From NCBI GenBank assembly GCA_016937075.1, contig JAFGWQ010000146.1:1-7677 (forward strand): a stretch of 7,677 bases of DNA, read 5' to 3'. Under the pieces are notes generated by a model that was not told where the DNA came from, did no database searches, and worked only from the letters and a program-made list of their open reading frames with translations. The position numbers and the translations under genes were made by a program. Source of the DNA: Campylobacterales bacterium (lineage in GTDB: Bacteria; Campylobacterota; Campylobacteria; Campylobacterales; Sulfurovaceae). Below are positions 1 through 5,452 of the stretch, piece after piece. Positions within the stretch are counted from its first letter, which is position 1. Each line of letters starts with the position of its first letter.

Positions 1-890
1 CTGATATTATCATAGGCTCTTCAGTGCATCTGTTTGCTGTTTATGCTGCTTATAAGCTCTCACGGAAATATAAGACACCGTTTATAATGGAAGTAAGGGA
101 TCTTTGGCCTCAAACACTTATAGATATGGGCATCTCCAAGCGGCATCCGTTTATTATAATTCTTGGAATTTTAGAGAGATTTTTGTATAGAAAAGCGGAT
201 AAGATCATTTCAAATCTGCCATACGCATATGAGTATATATCTGACTATGCCTCACCGCAAAAATTTGAATGGATCAGCAATGGGGTAGATTTGAGAAATA
301 TTTCTTATAAGGAAAAAAGCGAATCAAGTCCATTTGTAGTCAGTTATACCGGCGCTATGGGAGTAGCAAACAATCTAGGGGTTTTGGTGGAGGCTGCAGA
401 TAAACTAAAAGAAGATAAAAATATCATTTTTCGTATCATTGGCGATGGAGTAGAAAAACAAAAATTAAAAGAAATGGTAAAAACAAAAGGATTAGAAAAT
501 ATAACTATTGAAGACCCGGTAGTCAAAAGCCAAATACCAGATATTCTCTCAGCCAGCGATATTTTGTATTTCAATCTCAAAGATAGCCCGGTGTTTAGAT
601 ATGGGATCAGTTCAAATAAGCTTTTTGATTATATGGCAGCAGGCAGAGTGGTTATATTTTCTACAAATGCTGCTAATAATCCTATCAAAGAGGCAAACGG
701 AGGATTTACTATAGCTCCCGATGAAGTGGATGAATTGGTAGCCACTATTAAGCAGATAATATCCATGACACACGAGCAAAGAGCTCAGATGGGGAGACGA
801 AACAGAGAGTATTGCGAGAAATTTTATAGCACCAAAGTACTCGTTGATAGACTGGAAAAAGTTCTTCAAGATGAGGTAAATGATGCTTAA
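1..890 (+). CDS. Family GT4 glycosyltransferase, WbuB-like, 5' end cut off by the window
   Basis: This is the C-terminal part of a GT-B fold glycosyltransferase that probably adds a sugar to the undecaprenyl-linked bacillosamine glycan on the cytoplasmic face of the membrane. The frame is open from base 3, so the GTG at 24 is an internal valine, not a start. Roughly the first 100 residues are missing. Counting from that valine, EVRDLWP (residues 23-29) is typical of WbuB/WcaI-like GT4 enzymes. YTGAMG (108-113) begins the nucleotide-sugar domain, IGDG is at 139-142, and SNKLFDYMAAG (197-207) is the donor-binding segment, with Asp202 where many relatives have Glu. It does not resemble C. jejuni PglA, the GT4 enzyme beside pglC there, so the sugar it adds cannot be called. 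It overlaps pglC by 8 bases and is likely cotranscribed with it. Family assignment is firm; donor and acceptor are unknown. Confidence 0.88.
   Translation, partial: DIIIGSSVHLFAVYAAYKLSRKYKTPFIMEVRDLWPQTLIDMGISKRHPFIIILGILERFLYRKADKIISNLPYAYEYISDYASPQKFEWISNGVDLRNISYKEKSESSPFVVSYTGAMGVANNLGVLVEAADKLKEDKNIIFRIIGDGVEKQKLKEMVKTKGLENITIEDPVVKSQIPDILSASDILYFNLKDSPVFRYGISSNKLFDYMAAGRVVIFSTNAANNPIKEANGGFTIAPDEVDELVATIKQIISMTHEQRAQMGRRNREYCEKFYSTKVLVDRLEKVLQDEVNDA
873..877 (+). promoter_or_regulatory. Ribosome binding site deciding the pglC start
   Basis: GAGGT lies inside the last codons of the upstream glycosyltransferase gene. Two adjacent ATG codons are available, at 880 and 883. The spacing is 2 bases to the first and 5 to the second, so 883 is preferred. 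The protein then begins MLKRSFD, the usual start of this family. Confidence 0.6.
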
Positions 891-1476
891 GAGATCGTTT
901 GACATTGTATTTTCTAGTATATTGATCATTTTGTTTGCACCTATTTTTGTCATGGTAAGTTTATTGATTTTGGTCACCATGGGCAGACCAATACTGTTTG
1001 TCCAGTCTCGCCCAGGGTATAAAGAAGAGATATTTGGCATATATAAATTTCGCACTATGAGCAACGAAACAGATGAAAATGGAGAGCTTTTGCCTGATTC
1101 ACAAAGATTGCACGGTGTAGGTAAATTTATACGAAGTACGAGTCTTGATGAGCTGCCGCAACTTTTTAATGTGCTCAAAGGAGAGATGAGTTTCGTCGGT
1201 CCTAGGCCTCTGCTCGTGGAATACCTGCCTTTGTACGATGAGAAGCAAAGAGCTAGACACGATGTAAAACCAGGCATTACGGGCTGGGCGCAAGTAAATG
1301 GACGCAATGCCATAAGCTGGGAGCAAAAGTTTGAACATGATATATGGTACGTGAAACATCAAAGCTTTTTTCTCGATATGAAGATATTGTGGATGACTAT
1401 GATAAAATTATTCAAAAGAAGCGGGATAAGTTCTGCTAGTAGCGTAACAATGGAAAAATTTAAGGGCAGGAAATGA
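883..1476 (+). CDS. pglC: PglC: UDP-diNAc-bacillosamine phosphoglycosyl transferase
   Basis: PglC moves N,N'-diacetylbacillosamine 1-phosphate from UDP to undecaprenyl phosphate, the first membrane step of the N-glycan pathway. It is a small monotopic phosphoglycosyl transferase of 197 residues, close to the 200 of C. jejuni PglC. An N-terminal KRSFD motif (residues 3-7) precedes a hydrophobic segment (about 8-32) with Pro20, matching the re-entrant helix that dips into the inner membrane leaflet. The Asp89-Glu90 pair in SLDELPQLFNVLKGEMSF is the catalytic dyad, where Asp forms the phosphosugar intermediate. VGPRPLLVEYLPLY follows directly, and PGITGWAQVNGRNAISW (130-146) and the C-terminal LKRSG-type segment match PglC throughout. 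The residue before the helix-breaking proline is Ala19, where I recall Ser in Campylobacter. The stop overlaps the pglD start by 4 bases (ATGA), suggesting translational coupling. An ATG one codon upstream (880) is a possible alternative start. Confidence 0.95.
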   Translation: MLKRSFDIVFSSILIILFAPIFVMVSLLILVTMGRPILFVQSRPGYKEEIFGIYKFRTMSNETDENGELLPDSQRLHGVGKFIRSTSLDELPQLFNVLKGEMSFVGPRPLLVEYLPLYDEKQRARHDVKPGITGWAQVNGRNAISWEQKFEHDIWYVKHQSFFLDMKILWMTMIKLFKRSGISSASSVTMEKFKGRK

Positions 1477-2072
1477 AGCGGATATATATCTATGGTGCCA
1501 GCGGTCATGGGCTCGTAGTGGCTGATATTGCAAGAGCCTGCGGGTATGATGAGGTGGTATTTGTAGATGATGGGGATAATGAGTTTCAGTCTTTTGAGGA
1601 GATAATATCAAATACAAATATTCCGATAGCATTTGGAGTAGGGGCTAATAAAATAAGAAAAAAACTTTTTGAAAAAGTAGAACGTAGTGGGTTTAAGCTG
1701 GCCACACTCATTCATCCTAGCAGTATAGTTAGCCAAAGTGCAACAATAGGCAAAGGCAGTGTCGTGATGCCTTTAGTTATTGTAAATGCGAAGGCACAAA
1801 TTGGAAATGGAGTTATTCTCAATAGCGGGTGCGTTATAGAGCATGAATGCAGCATAGGAGATTTTGTACATATATCCCCGAGCGTGGCATTGGCGGGTAA
1901 TGTTAGCATAGGAGAATTGACTCATATAGGCATAGGCAGCAGTGTCATACAAGGAATCAGCATAGGCTCAAGTTCTATAGTCGGTGCTGGTTCGGTGGTT
2001 GTCAAAAATATTAAAAACAATAAAAAAGCATACGGTAATCCATGTTGCATGATAGGAGATATTATTGAATAA
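1473..2072 (+). CDS. pglD: PglD: UDP-4-amino-sugar N-acetyltransferase
   Basis: PglD uses acetyl-CoA to acetylate the 4-amino group of UDP-2-acetamido-4-amino-2,4,6-trideoxyglucose, giving UDP-N,N'-diacetylbacillosamine. It is cytosolic and trimeric in C. jejuni. The 199 residues compare with about 195 there. The N-terminal Rossmann-like domain starts YIYGASGHG (residues 5-13) and binds the UDP-sugar. From about residue 85 hexapeptide repeats form a left-handed beta helix. The VIEHEC segment carries His124 and Glu125, matching catalytic His125 and Glu126 of C. jejuni, and His133 matches its His134. The AGNVSIG segment (141-147) lies in the acetyl-CoA binding part. The start ATG overlaps the pglC stop, with AAGGG at 1462-1466 as a plausible ribosome site. 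The 3' end overlaps pglE by 8 bases. The beta-helix coils leave a 54-base DNA periodicity, listed separately. Confidence 0.95.
   Translation: MKRIYIYGASGHGLVVADIARACGYDEVVFVDDGDNEFQSFEEIISNTNIPIAFGVGANKIRKKLFEKVERSGFKLATLIHPSSIVSQSATIGKGSVVMPLVIVNAKAQIGNGVILNSGCVIEHECSIGDFVHISPSVALAGNVSIGELTHIGIGSSVIQGISIGSSSIVGAGSVVVKNIKNNKKAYGNPCCMIGDIIE
1851..1966 (+). repeat. 54-base periodic repeat inside pglD
   Basis: The octamer AGCATAGG occurs at 1851, 1905 and 1959, exactly 54 bases apart, and the first two copies extend to AGCATAGGAGA. Each encodes Ser-Ile-Gly at residues 127-129, 145-147 and 163-165. The 18-residue period is one full coil of the left-handed beta helix. Identical codons in all three copies are seen directly. 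Whether this reflects coil duplication or just codon bias is open. Confidence 0.6.
2054..2059 (+). promoter_or_regulatory. Ribosome binding site supporting a TTG start for pglE
   Basis: AGGAGA, a strong Shine-Dalgarno match inside the end of pglD, sits 5 bases before the TTG at 2065. The next in-frame ATG (2098) has no comparable site and would remove the conserved FLSSPH segment. The TTG start is therefore preferred. Confidence 0.75.
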
Positions 2073-3177
2073 AAGAATTTTTTTAAGCTCACCTCATATG
2101 AGCGGGAGCGAACTGGGGTATATAAAAGAAGTGTTTGAGAGTAATTATATCGCTCCCCTTGGTGAGTTTGTAAATAGATTCGAAGATAGCATCAAAAGCT
2201 ATACGGGCGCACCAAATGCCTTGGCTCTCAATAGCGGAACAGCAGCTATTCATTTGGCTCTAAGAGTGCTTGGCATAGGAGCAGGAGACGATGTGCTTGC
2301 TTCCACGTTTACATTTATAGGCTCAATAAATGCCATTATATATCAAGGGGCAAATCCGGTATTTATAGATAGTGATTTGGATAGCTGGAACTTGTCTCCA
2401 AAACTACTTAATAAATATTTGCTCGAGTGCGAAAAAAAACCAAAAGCCCTTATAGTCACACATCTATATGGCATGAGTGCAGATATAGCCAAAATAGCGG
2501 ATATTTGCAGATTGCACGGAGTTTATCTCGTAGAAGATGCAGCCGAATCTCTGGGTGCTACTTATGGTGGCAAACATACAGGTACATTCGGGGATTTTGG
2601 CATATATAGTTTCAATGGCAATAAAATACTCACTACAAGCGGCGGCGGTATGCTGGTAAGCTCAAACGAAGAGTGGATAAACAAAGCAAGATTCTATAGC
2701 ACTCAAGCCAAAGAGCCATATATTCATTATGAGCATGAAGAGTATGGATACAATTACCGAATGAGTAATGTTTTGGCTGCCATAGGTGTCGGCCAAATGG
2801 AAGTCATAGAAGAGAGGATCGCCAAAAAAAGAGAAATTTTTGAATGGTACAAAGAATTCTTAGGAGATATAGAAGAGATCAGCTTTATGCCGGAACTTCC
2901 AAACAGCAGAGGCAATAGATGGCTGAGCGCACTTACGTTTGAGAAAACAGATCATAAAAAGGTTATGCAGGCATTAGAAGGTATCAATGTTGAGAGCCGT
3001 CCGCTTTGGAAGCCCATGCATATGCAGCCTCTTTTCAAGGATGCTAAAAGGTTGGTTGACGGCATCAGTGAAGAGTTGTTTAATAAAGGATTGTGTTTAG
3101 CCAGCAGTACTACAATGAGTAGAGATGATGTAATGATGGTAGCAGATGAAATTAAAAAAGCTCTTTACAAGGCATAA
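2065..3177 (+). CDS. pglE: PglE: UDP-4-keto-6-deoxy-GlcNAc 4-aminotransferase
   Basis: PglE transfers an amino group from glutamate to the 4-keto sugar made by PglF, using pyridoxal phosphate, to form UDP-4-amino-4,6-dideoxy-GlcNAc for PglD. It belongs to the DegT/DnrJ/EryC1/StrS sugar aminotransferase family. Its 370 residues compare with about 386 in C. jejuni; the shortfall lies in the C-terminal third after NRWLSA (285-290). Seen motifs are SNYIAPLGEFVNRFE (26-40), ALNSGTAAIHLALR (54-67, cofactor phosphate region), VEDAAESLGA (156-165, Asp158 to the pyridine nitrogen), SFNGNKILTTSGGGM (182-196, Lys187 as the Schiff-base lysine) and YGYNYRMSN (227-235). SRPLWKPMH (311-319) is a conserved C-terminal element. 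The start is TTG, chosen from the strong ribosome site and conserved N-terminus. It is the last gene of the left block; no clear terminator follows it. Confidence 0.95.
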   Translation: MNKRIFLSSPHMSGSELGYIKEVFESNYIAPLGEFVNRFEDSIKSYTGAPNALALNSGTAAIHLALRVLGIGAGDDVLASTFTFIGSINAIIYQGANPVFIDSDLDSWNLSPKLLNKYLLECEKKPKALIVTHLYGMSADIAKIADICRLHGVYLVEDAAESLGATYGGKHTGTFGDFGIYSFNGNKILTTSGGGMLVSSNEEWINKARFYSTQAKEPYIHYEHEEYGYNYRMSNVLAAIGVGQMEVIEERIAKKREIFEWYKEFLGDIEEISFMPELPNSRGNRWLSALTFEKTDHKKVMQALEGINVESRPLWKPMHMQPLFKDAKRLVDGISEELFNKGLCLASSTTMSRDDVMMVADEIKKALYKA

Positions 3178-3231
3178 AATCTACAAAAATCATGACAATA
3201 TGAACTTTTATTATCATAAAATTATATCTAT

Positions 3232-3258
3232 TTGATATACTTTGATTATGTATATCAA
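3232..3258 (+). promoter_or_regulatory. Perfect 9-bp dyad over the -35 region of the HhH gene, possible operator
   Basis: TTGATATAC (3232-3240) and GTATATCAA (3250-3258) are exact reverse complements separated by 9 bases. The dyad ends 4 bases before the TATAAT and encloses the presumed -35 region. A related half-site occurs just upstream: TATATC (3223-3228) is an exact inverted partner of GATATA (3234-3239). A looser copy, TGTATATGA, lies in the leader at 3271-3279. Placement suggests a repressor site. Part of the symmetry could arise by chance in AT-rich DNA. I recognise no known regulator box. Confidence 0.45.
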
Positions 3259-3268
3259 TTGGTATAAT
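3242..3268 (+). promoter_or_regulatory. Sigma-70 type promoter for the HhH gene
   Basis: A perfect -10 hexamer TATAAT stands at 3263-3268. A weak -35 candidate, TTGATT (3242-3247), lies 15 bases upstream; in Campylobacterota the -35 is often poorly conserved. Transcription would start near 3275, leaving a short leader with GAGAGG (3278-3283) 5 bases before the ATG at 3289. Confidence 0.6.
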
Positions 3269-3288
3269 CTTGTATATGAGAGGTTGTT

Positions 3289-3579
3289 ATGAAGATTGTG
3301 AAATATACCGCAATTGTTCTTTATATGACAAGTGCAGCATTTGCGATGAGTATAAGTGAGATAAATAAAGCATCCAAAAATGAACTGATGCAGATCAAAG
3401 GAATAGGAGAAGCAAAAGCAAGAGCTATAATGGATGCAAGGCCATTCAAAAATATAGCCGAGCTTGATGATGTCAAGGGTGTCGGCCCAGCACTTTTGGA
3501 GAATATTAAAAATGATGTTATGAAAGGTTCTTTGGGCGAGAGACAAAAGAAAAAAATAAATTTATTCGAAGAATCATAA
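3289..3579 (+). CDS. Small secreted helix-hairpin-helix protein, ComEA-like
   Basis: This 96-residue protein resembles the DNA-binding domain of ComEA, which draws incoming DNA into the periplasm during natural transformation. Residues 1-19 look like a signal peptide: a Lys-containing start, a hydrophobic core and an AFA cleavage site before Met20. Residues 24-75 hold the paired hairpin unit: INKASKNELMQIKGIG (25-40), then AKARAIM, and FKNIAELDDVKGVG (53-66), with both GxG turns present. The tail (79-96) is charged and rich in lysine. There is no extra domain and no second membrane segment, so it is probably a soluble periplasmic protein. It has its own promoter and ribosome site and lies between pglE and pglF, where C. 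jejuni has no such gene as far as I recall. The DNA-binding fold is well supported; a role in competence is inferred. No acidic N-glycosylation sequon is present. Confidence 0.88.
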   Translation: MKIVKYTAIVLYMTSAAFAMSISEINKASKNELMQIKGIGEAKARAIMDARPFKNIAELDDVKGVGPALLENIKNDVMKGSLGERQKKKINLFEES

Positions 3580-3587
3580 AACTTTTT

Positions 3588-3622
3588 ATCGCTGTCTATT
3601 CATTGTGTAGCGGTGGGTTTTT
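3588..3622 (+). terminator. Possible intrinsic terminator after the HhH gene
   Basis: ATCGCT (3588-3593) can pair with AGCGGT (3609-3614), giving a 6-bp stem with one G-U pair and a 15-base loop. It is followed by GGG and five T (3618-3622). The position, 8 bases past the stop codon, is right for a terminator. The long loop and the gap before the T run make it weak. Confidence 0.35.
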
Positions 3623-3628
3623 GAGCCA

Positions 3629-3668
3629 AATTGTAATCTCTATTGTGATACAATTGATAAGTTATAAA
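3629..3668 (+). promoter_or_regulatory. Possible pglF promoter with overlapping dyads
   Basis: TATAAA at 3663-3668 is a candidate -10 for pglFB. Upstream, AATTGTA (3629-3635) and TACAATT (3649-3655) form a perfect 7-bp dyad with a 13-base spacer. The inner ATTGT-GAT-ACAAT (3642-3654) is a second, tight dyad sharing its right arm. The -35 is unclear: TTGTGA at 3643 gives only a 14-base spacer. ATTGTG also occurs at 3602. This gap and the one before the HhH gene share CAATTG just before the -10. Promoter function is inferred from position and composition. Confidence 0.4.
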
Positions 3669-3686
3669 AGTAAAGTGAGCCCGGTA

Positions 3687-3707
3687 ATGAAAGTGGATAT
3701 GGTATGA
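3687..3707 (+). other. Possible six-codon leader frame coupled to pglF
   Basis: An ATG at 3687 opens a frame encoding MKVDMV. Its TGA stop (3705-3707) overlaps the pglF start codon (3704-3706) as ATGA. A partial ribosome site, AGTGAG (3674-3679), lies 7 bases before it, while pglF itself has only a weak GTGGA-like site. It could feed ribosomes to pglF by termination-reinitiation. The frame is short enough to occur by chance. Confidence 0.2.
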
Positions 3708-5452
3708 GATTTATAGATAGACGCATTTTAAATATTGCCGCGATTATTATACTTACTTTTATGAGTTTTGGTTTGATTTTTTGGATCACCCACAAATCAT
3801 GGTCTATGATGTGGATGCCTGTTTGGGTGATCATTTGTATTCGGATACTTGCTTCATTTTTGTTGTTCCAAGACTACTCTCTTTCATGGTCAAAAGTAAC
3901 ACAAAAAACATTTTTACTCAAAAGTATCATATATGCATCCGCCTTTGCAGTCTATATGCCTTTTTTTTATAAAAAAATCCCTATTTCCTTTCTCCTTTCA
4001 GAGCTTTTTGTTTTCATATTTTTTATGAGTTTGGCTATGTACGGTTATTATTCCTGGAGAAATCGAAGTATAACCAAGACAAAAGAGGTAGTCATATATG
4101 GAGCAGGTCAGGCTGGACTAAAAATAGCCAATGAATTCCATAATAGTACTTATAAAGTGCGTTATTTCGTAGATGACGATAAAATGCTTCAAAAACGTTC
4201 AATTGATGGGATCAAAATTCTATCACAAGAAAAACTGGAAAATAAAATAGGTCCGAACAAAATAGACCTGCTTATTATAGCTATGCCGTCTGCAAAAAAA
4301 GAGAGGATCAAAGAGATATATGAGCAGCTTGGTTCCCATTTTGAAGCCATCAAGATCTTACCGTCACTTGATGAGATACTAAGAGATAAAAATTTTGCTA
4401 CACAGCTCAAAGATATTTCAGTAGAAGATCTATTGGCGCGCCATCCAAAAGATCTGGATAAAAATATCATAGAAAAATTCATCAAAGGTAAAAAGGTCCT
4501 TATCACCGGAGCAGGTGGAAGTATCGGAAGTGAGATAGCTAGACAATGTGCAAGATTTGGCGCTTCCAAACTTATACTGCTTGATCATAGTGAATACAAT
4601 CTTTATACAATCGCCGAAGAGCTGCACAGCAACAATATCACGCTTGTAATGCAATCAATAGTCAATTTGGAACTTTTAGAGCATACATTCAAAACGCATA
4701 GACCCGATATCGTTATCCACGCAGCAGCTTATAAACATGTACCGCTTGTTGAAGAAAACATCAGTGAAGCGATACTAAATAATGTCATAGGGACTAAAAA
4801 CACTATTGATATGTCCATAAAATATGGTGCGCAAAAATTTGTATTAATTTCAACTGATAAAGCAGTAAGGCCAACTAATGTAATGGGGGCAACAAAACGA
4901 ATTTGTGAGCTTTATGTGCAAAACGTAGAACGCAAAAACACCGAAATAGTCGCTGTAAGATTTGGAAATGTGCTTGGCAGCAGCGGAAGCGTGATACCGA
5001 AATTTAAAACCCAAATAGAAGGCGGCGGCCCAATAACAGTTACACACCCTGAGATTACAAGGTATTTTATGCTTATTCCCGAGGCGTGTGAATTGGTACT
5101 CCAGGCTGCCAGCTTAGGGCATGGTGGCGAGATATTTATACTTGACATGGGTGAGCCTATTAAAATTGTTGATCTAGCCAAAAAGATGATCGAGCTTAGT
5201 GGAAAAAAAGATATAGGGATCGTATATACCGGACTTAGAGCAGGAGAGAAATTGTATGAAGAGCTGCTTATAGACGATAGCCAAGCCGGTACACCTTATG
5301 ATTCTATTACTGTAGCCAAAAGAACTGATTATCCTATCAAAAAACTCGAATTTGACATACAAACCCTTATTGGGTCCGAAGATAAATTGCAAATGTTAAA
5401 AAAAATAGTGCCTGAGTTCAATCATCAGACAAATAAAAAGGAAACCAATTGA
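3704..5452 (+). CDS. pglF: PglF: membrane-bound UDP-GlcNAc 4,6-dehydratase
   Basis: PglF converts UDP-GlcNAc to UDP-2-acetamido-2,6-dideoxy-4-keto-hexose with bound NAD, the committed step of bacillosamine synthesis. The 582 residues compare with about 590 in C. jejuni. The N-terminal part has about four membrane segments (roughly 8-28, 34-55, 73-89, 94-114). A first Rossmann-like domain begins VVIYGAGQAG (129-138). After ISVEDLLARHPKDLD (238-252) comes the catalytic extended-SDR domain with the NAD loop TGAGGSIGSE (268-277). Its active site keeps the altered triad of this family, STDKAV with Thr384-Asp385-Lys386, and Met394 (not Tyr) with Lys398. HAAAYKHVPLVEEN (339-352) and RFGNVLGSSGSVIPKF (419-434) are family signatures. 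It is a full-length member of the FlaA1/WbpM/CapD group; the linkage to pglC, pglD, pglE and pglB makes PglF the best name. Its own ribosome site is weak. The stop overlaps pglB by 4 bases. Confidence 0.95.
   Translation: MRFIDRRILNIAAIIILTFMSFGLIFWITHKSWSMMWMPVWVIICIRILASFLLFQDYSLSWSKVTQKTFLLKSIIYASAFAVYMPFFYKKIPISFLLSELFVFIFFMSLAMYGYYSWRNRSITKTKEVVIYGAGQAGLKIANEFHNSTYKVRYFVDDDKMLQKRSIDGIKILSQEKLENKIGPNKIDLLIIAMPSAKKERIKEIYEQLGSHFEAIKILPSLDEILRDKNFATQLKDISVEDLLARHPKDLDKNIIEKFIKGKKVLITGAGGSIGSEIARQCARFGASKLILLDHSEYNLYTIAEELHSNNITLVMQSIVNLELLEHTFKTHRPDIVIHAAAYKHVPLVEENISEAILNNVIGTKNTIDMSIKYGAQKFVLISTDKAVRPTNVMGATKRICELYVQNVERKNTEIVAVRFGNVLGSSGSVIPKFKTQIEGGGPITVTHPEITRYFMLIPEACELVLQAASLGHGGEIFILDMGEPIKIVDLAKKMIELSGKKDIGIVYTGLRAGEKLYEELLIDDSQAGTPYDSITVAKRTDYPIKKLEFDIQTLIGSEDKLQMLKKIVPEFNHQTNKKETN
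5438..5442 (+). promoter_or_regulatory. Ribosome binding site supporting a TTG start for pglB
   Basis: AAGGA lies 6 bases before the TTG at 5449, whose last two bases begin the TGA stop of pglF (TTGA overlap). The first in-frame ATG is 5494, which would drop 15 residues of a charged N-terminal tail. The TTG is preferred for spacing and overlap, but the ATG cannot be excluded. Confidence 0.6.

Noticed and set aside
24..26. GTG at 24 as the start of the first gene
   Set aside because: The frame is open to the window edge and the preceding residues DIIIGSS continue a typical GT4 strand and loop, so this is an internal valine in a truncated gene.
612..1313. A 233-codon open frame on the minus strand across the glycosyltransferase and pglC
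   Set aside because: It lies opposite two well-supported genes, has no recognisable domain or ribosome site, and looks like a reverse-strand shadow of coding sequence.
3178..3260. Intrinsic terminator after pglE
   Set aside because: The only strong dyad there is AT-rich, has a 9-base loop and no T run after it, and it ends at a promoter -10. It fits an operator better than a terminator.
3214..3546. A 110-codon minus-strand frame over the HhH gene and its promoter
   Set aside because: The plus-strand frame has a signal peptide, a ribosome site and a clear fold, whereas the reverse frame is rich in Cys, His and Tyr with no recognisable pattern.
3289..3579. The HhH gene as a recently inserted mobile cargo
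   Set aside because: There are no terminal repeats, target-site duplications, integrase or transposase remnants, and base composition looks like the neighbours.
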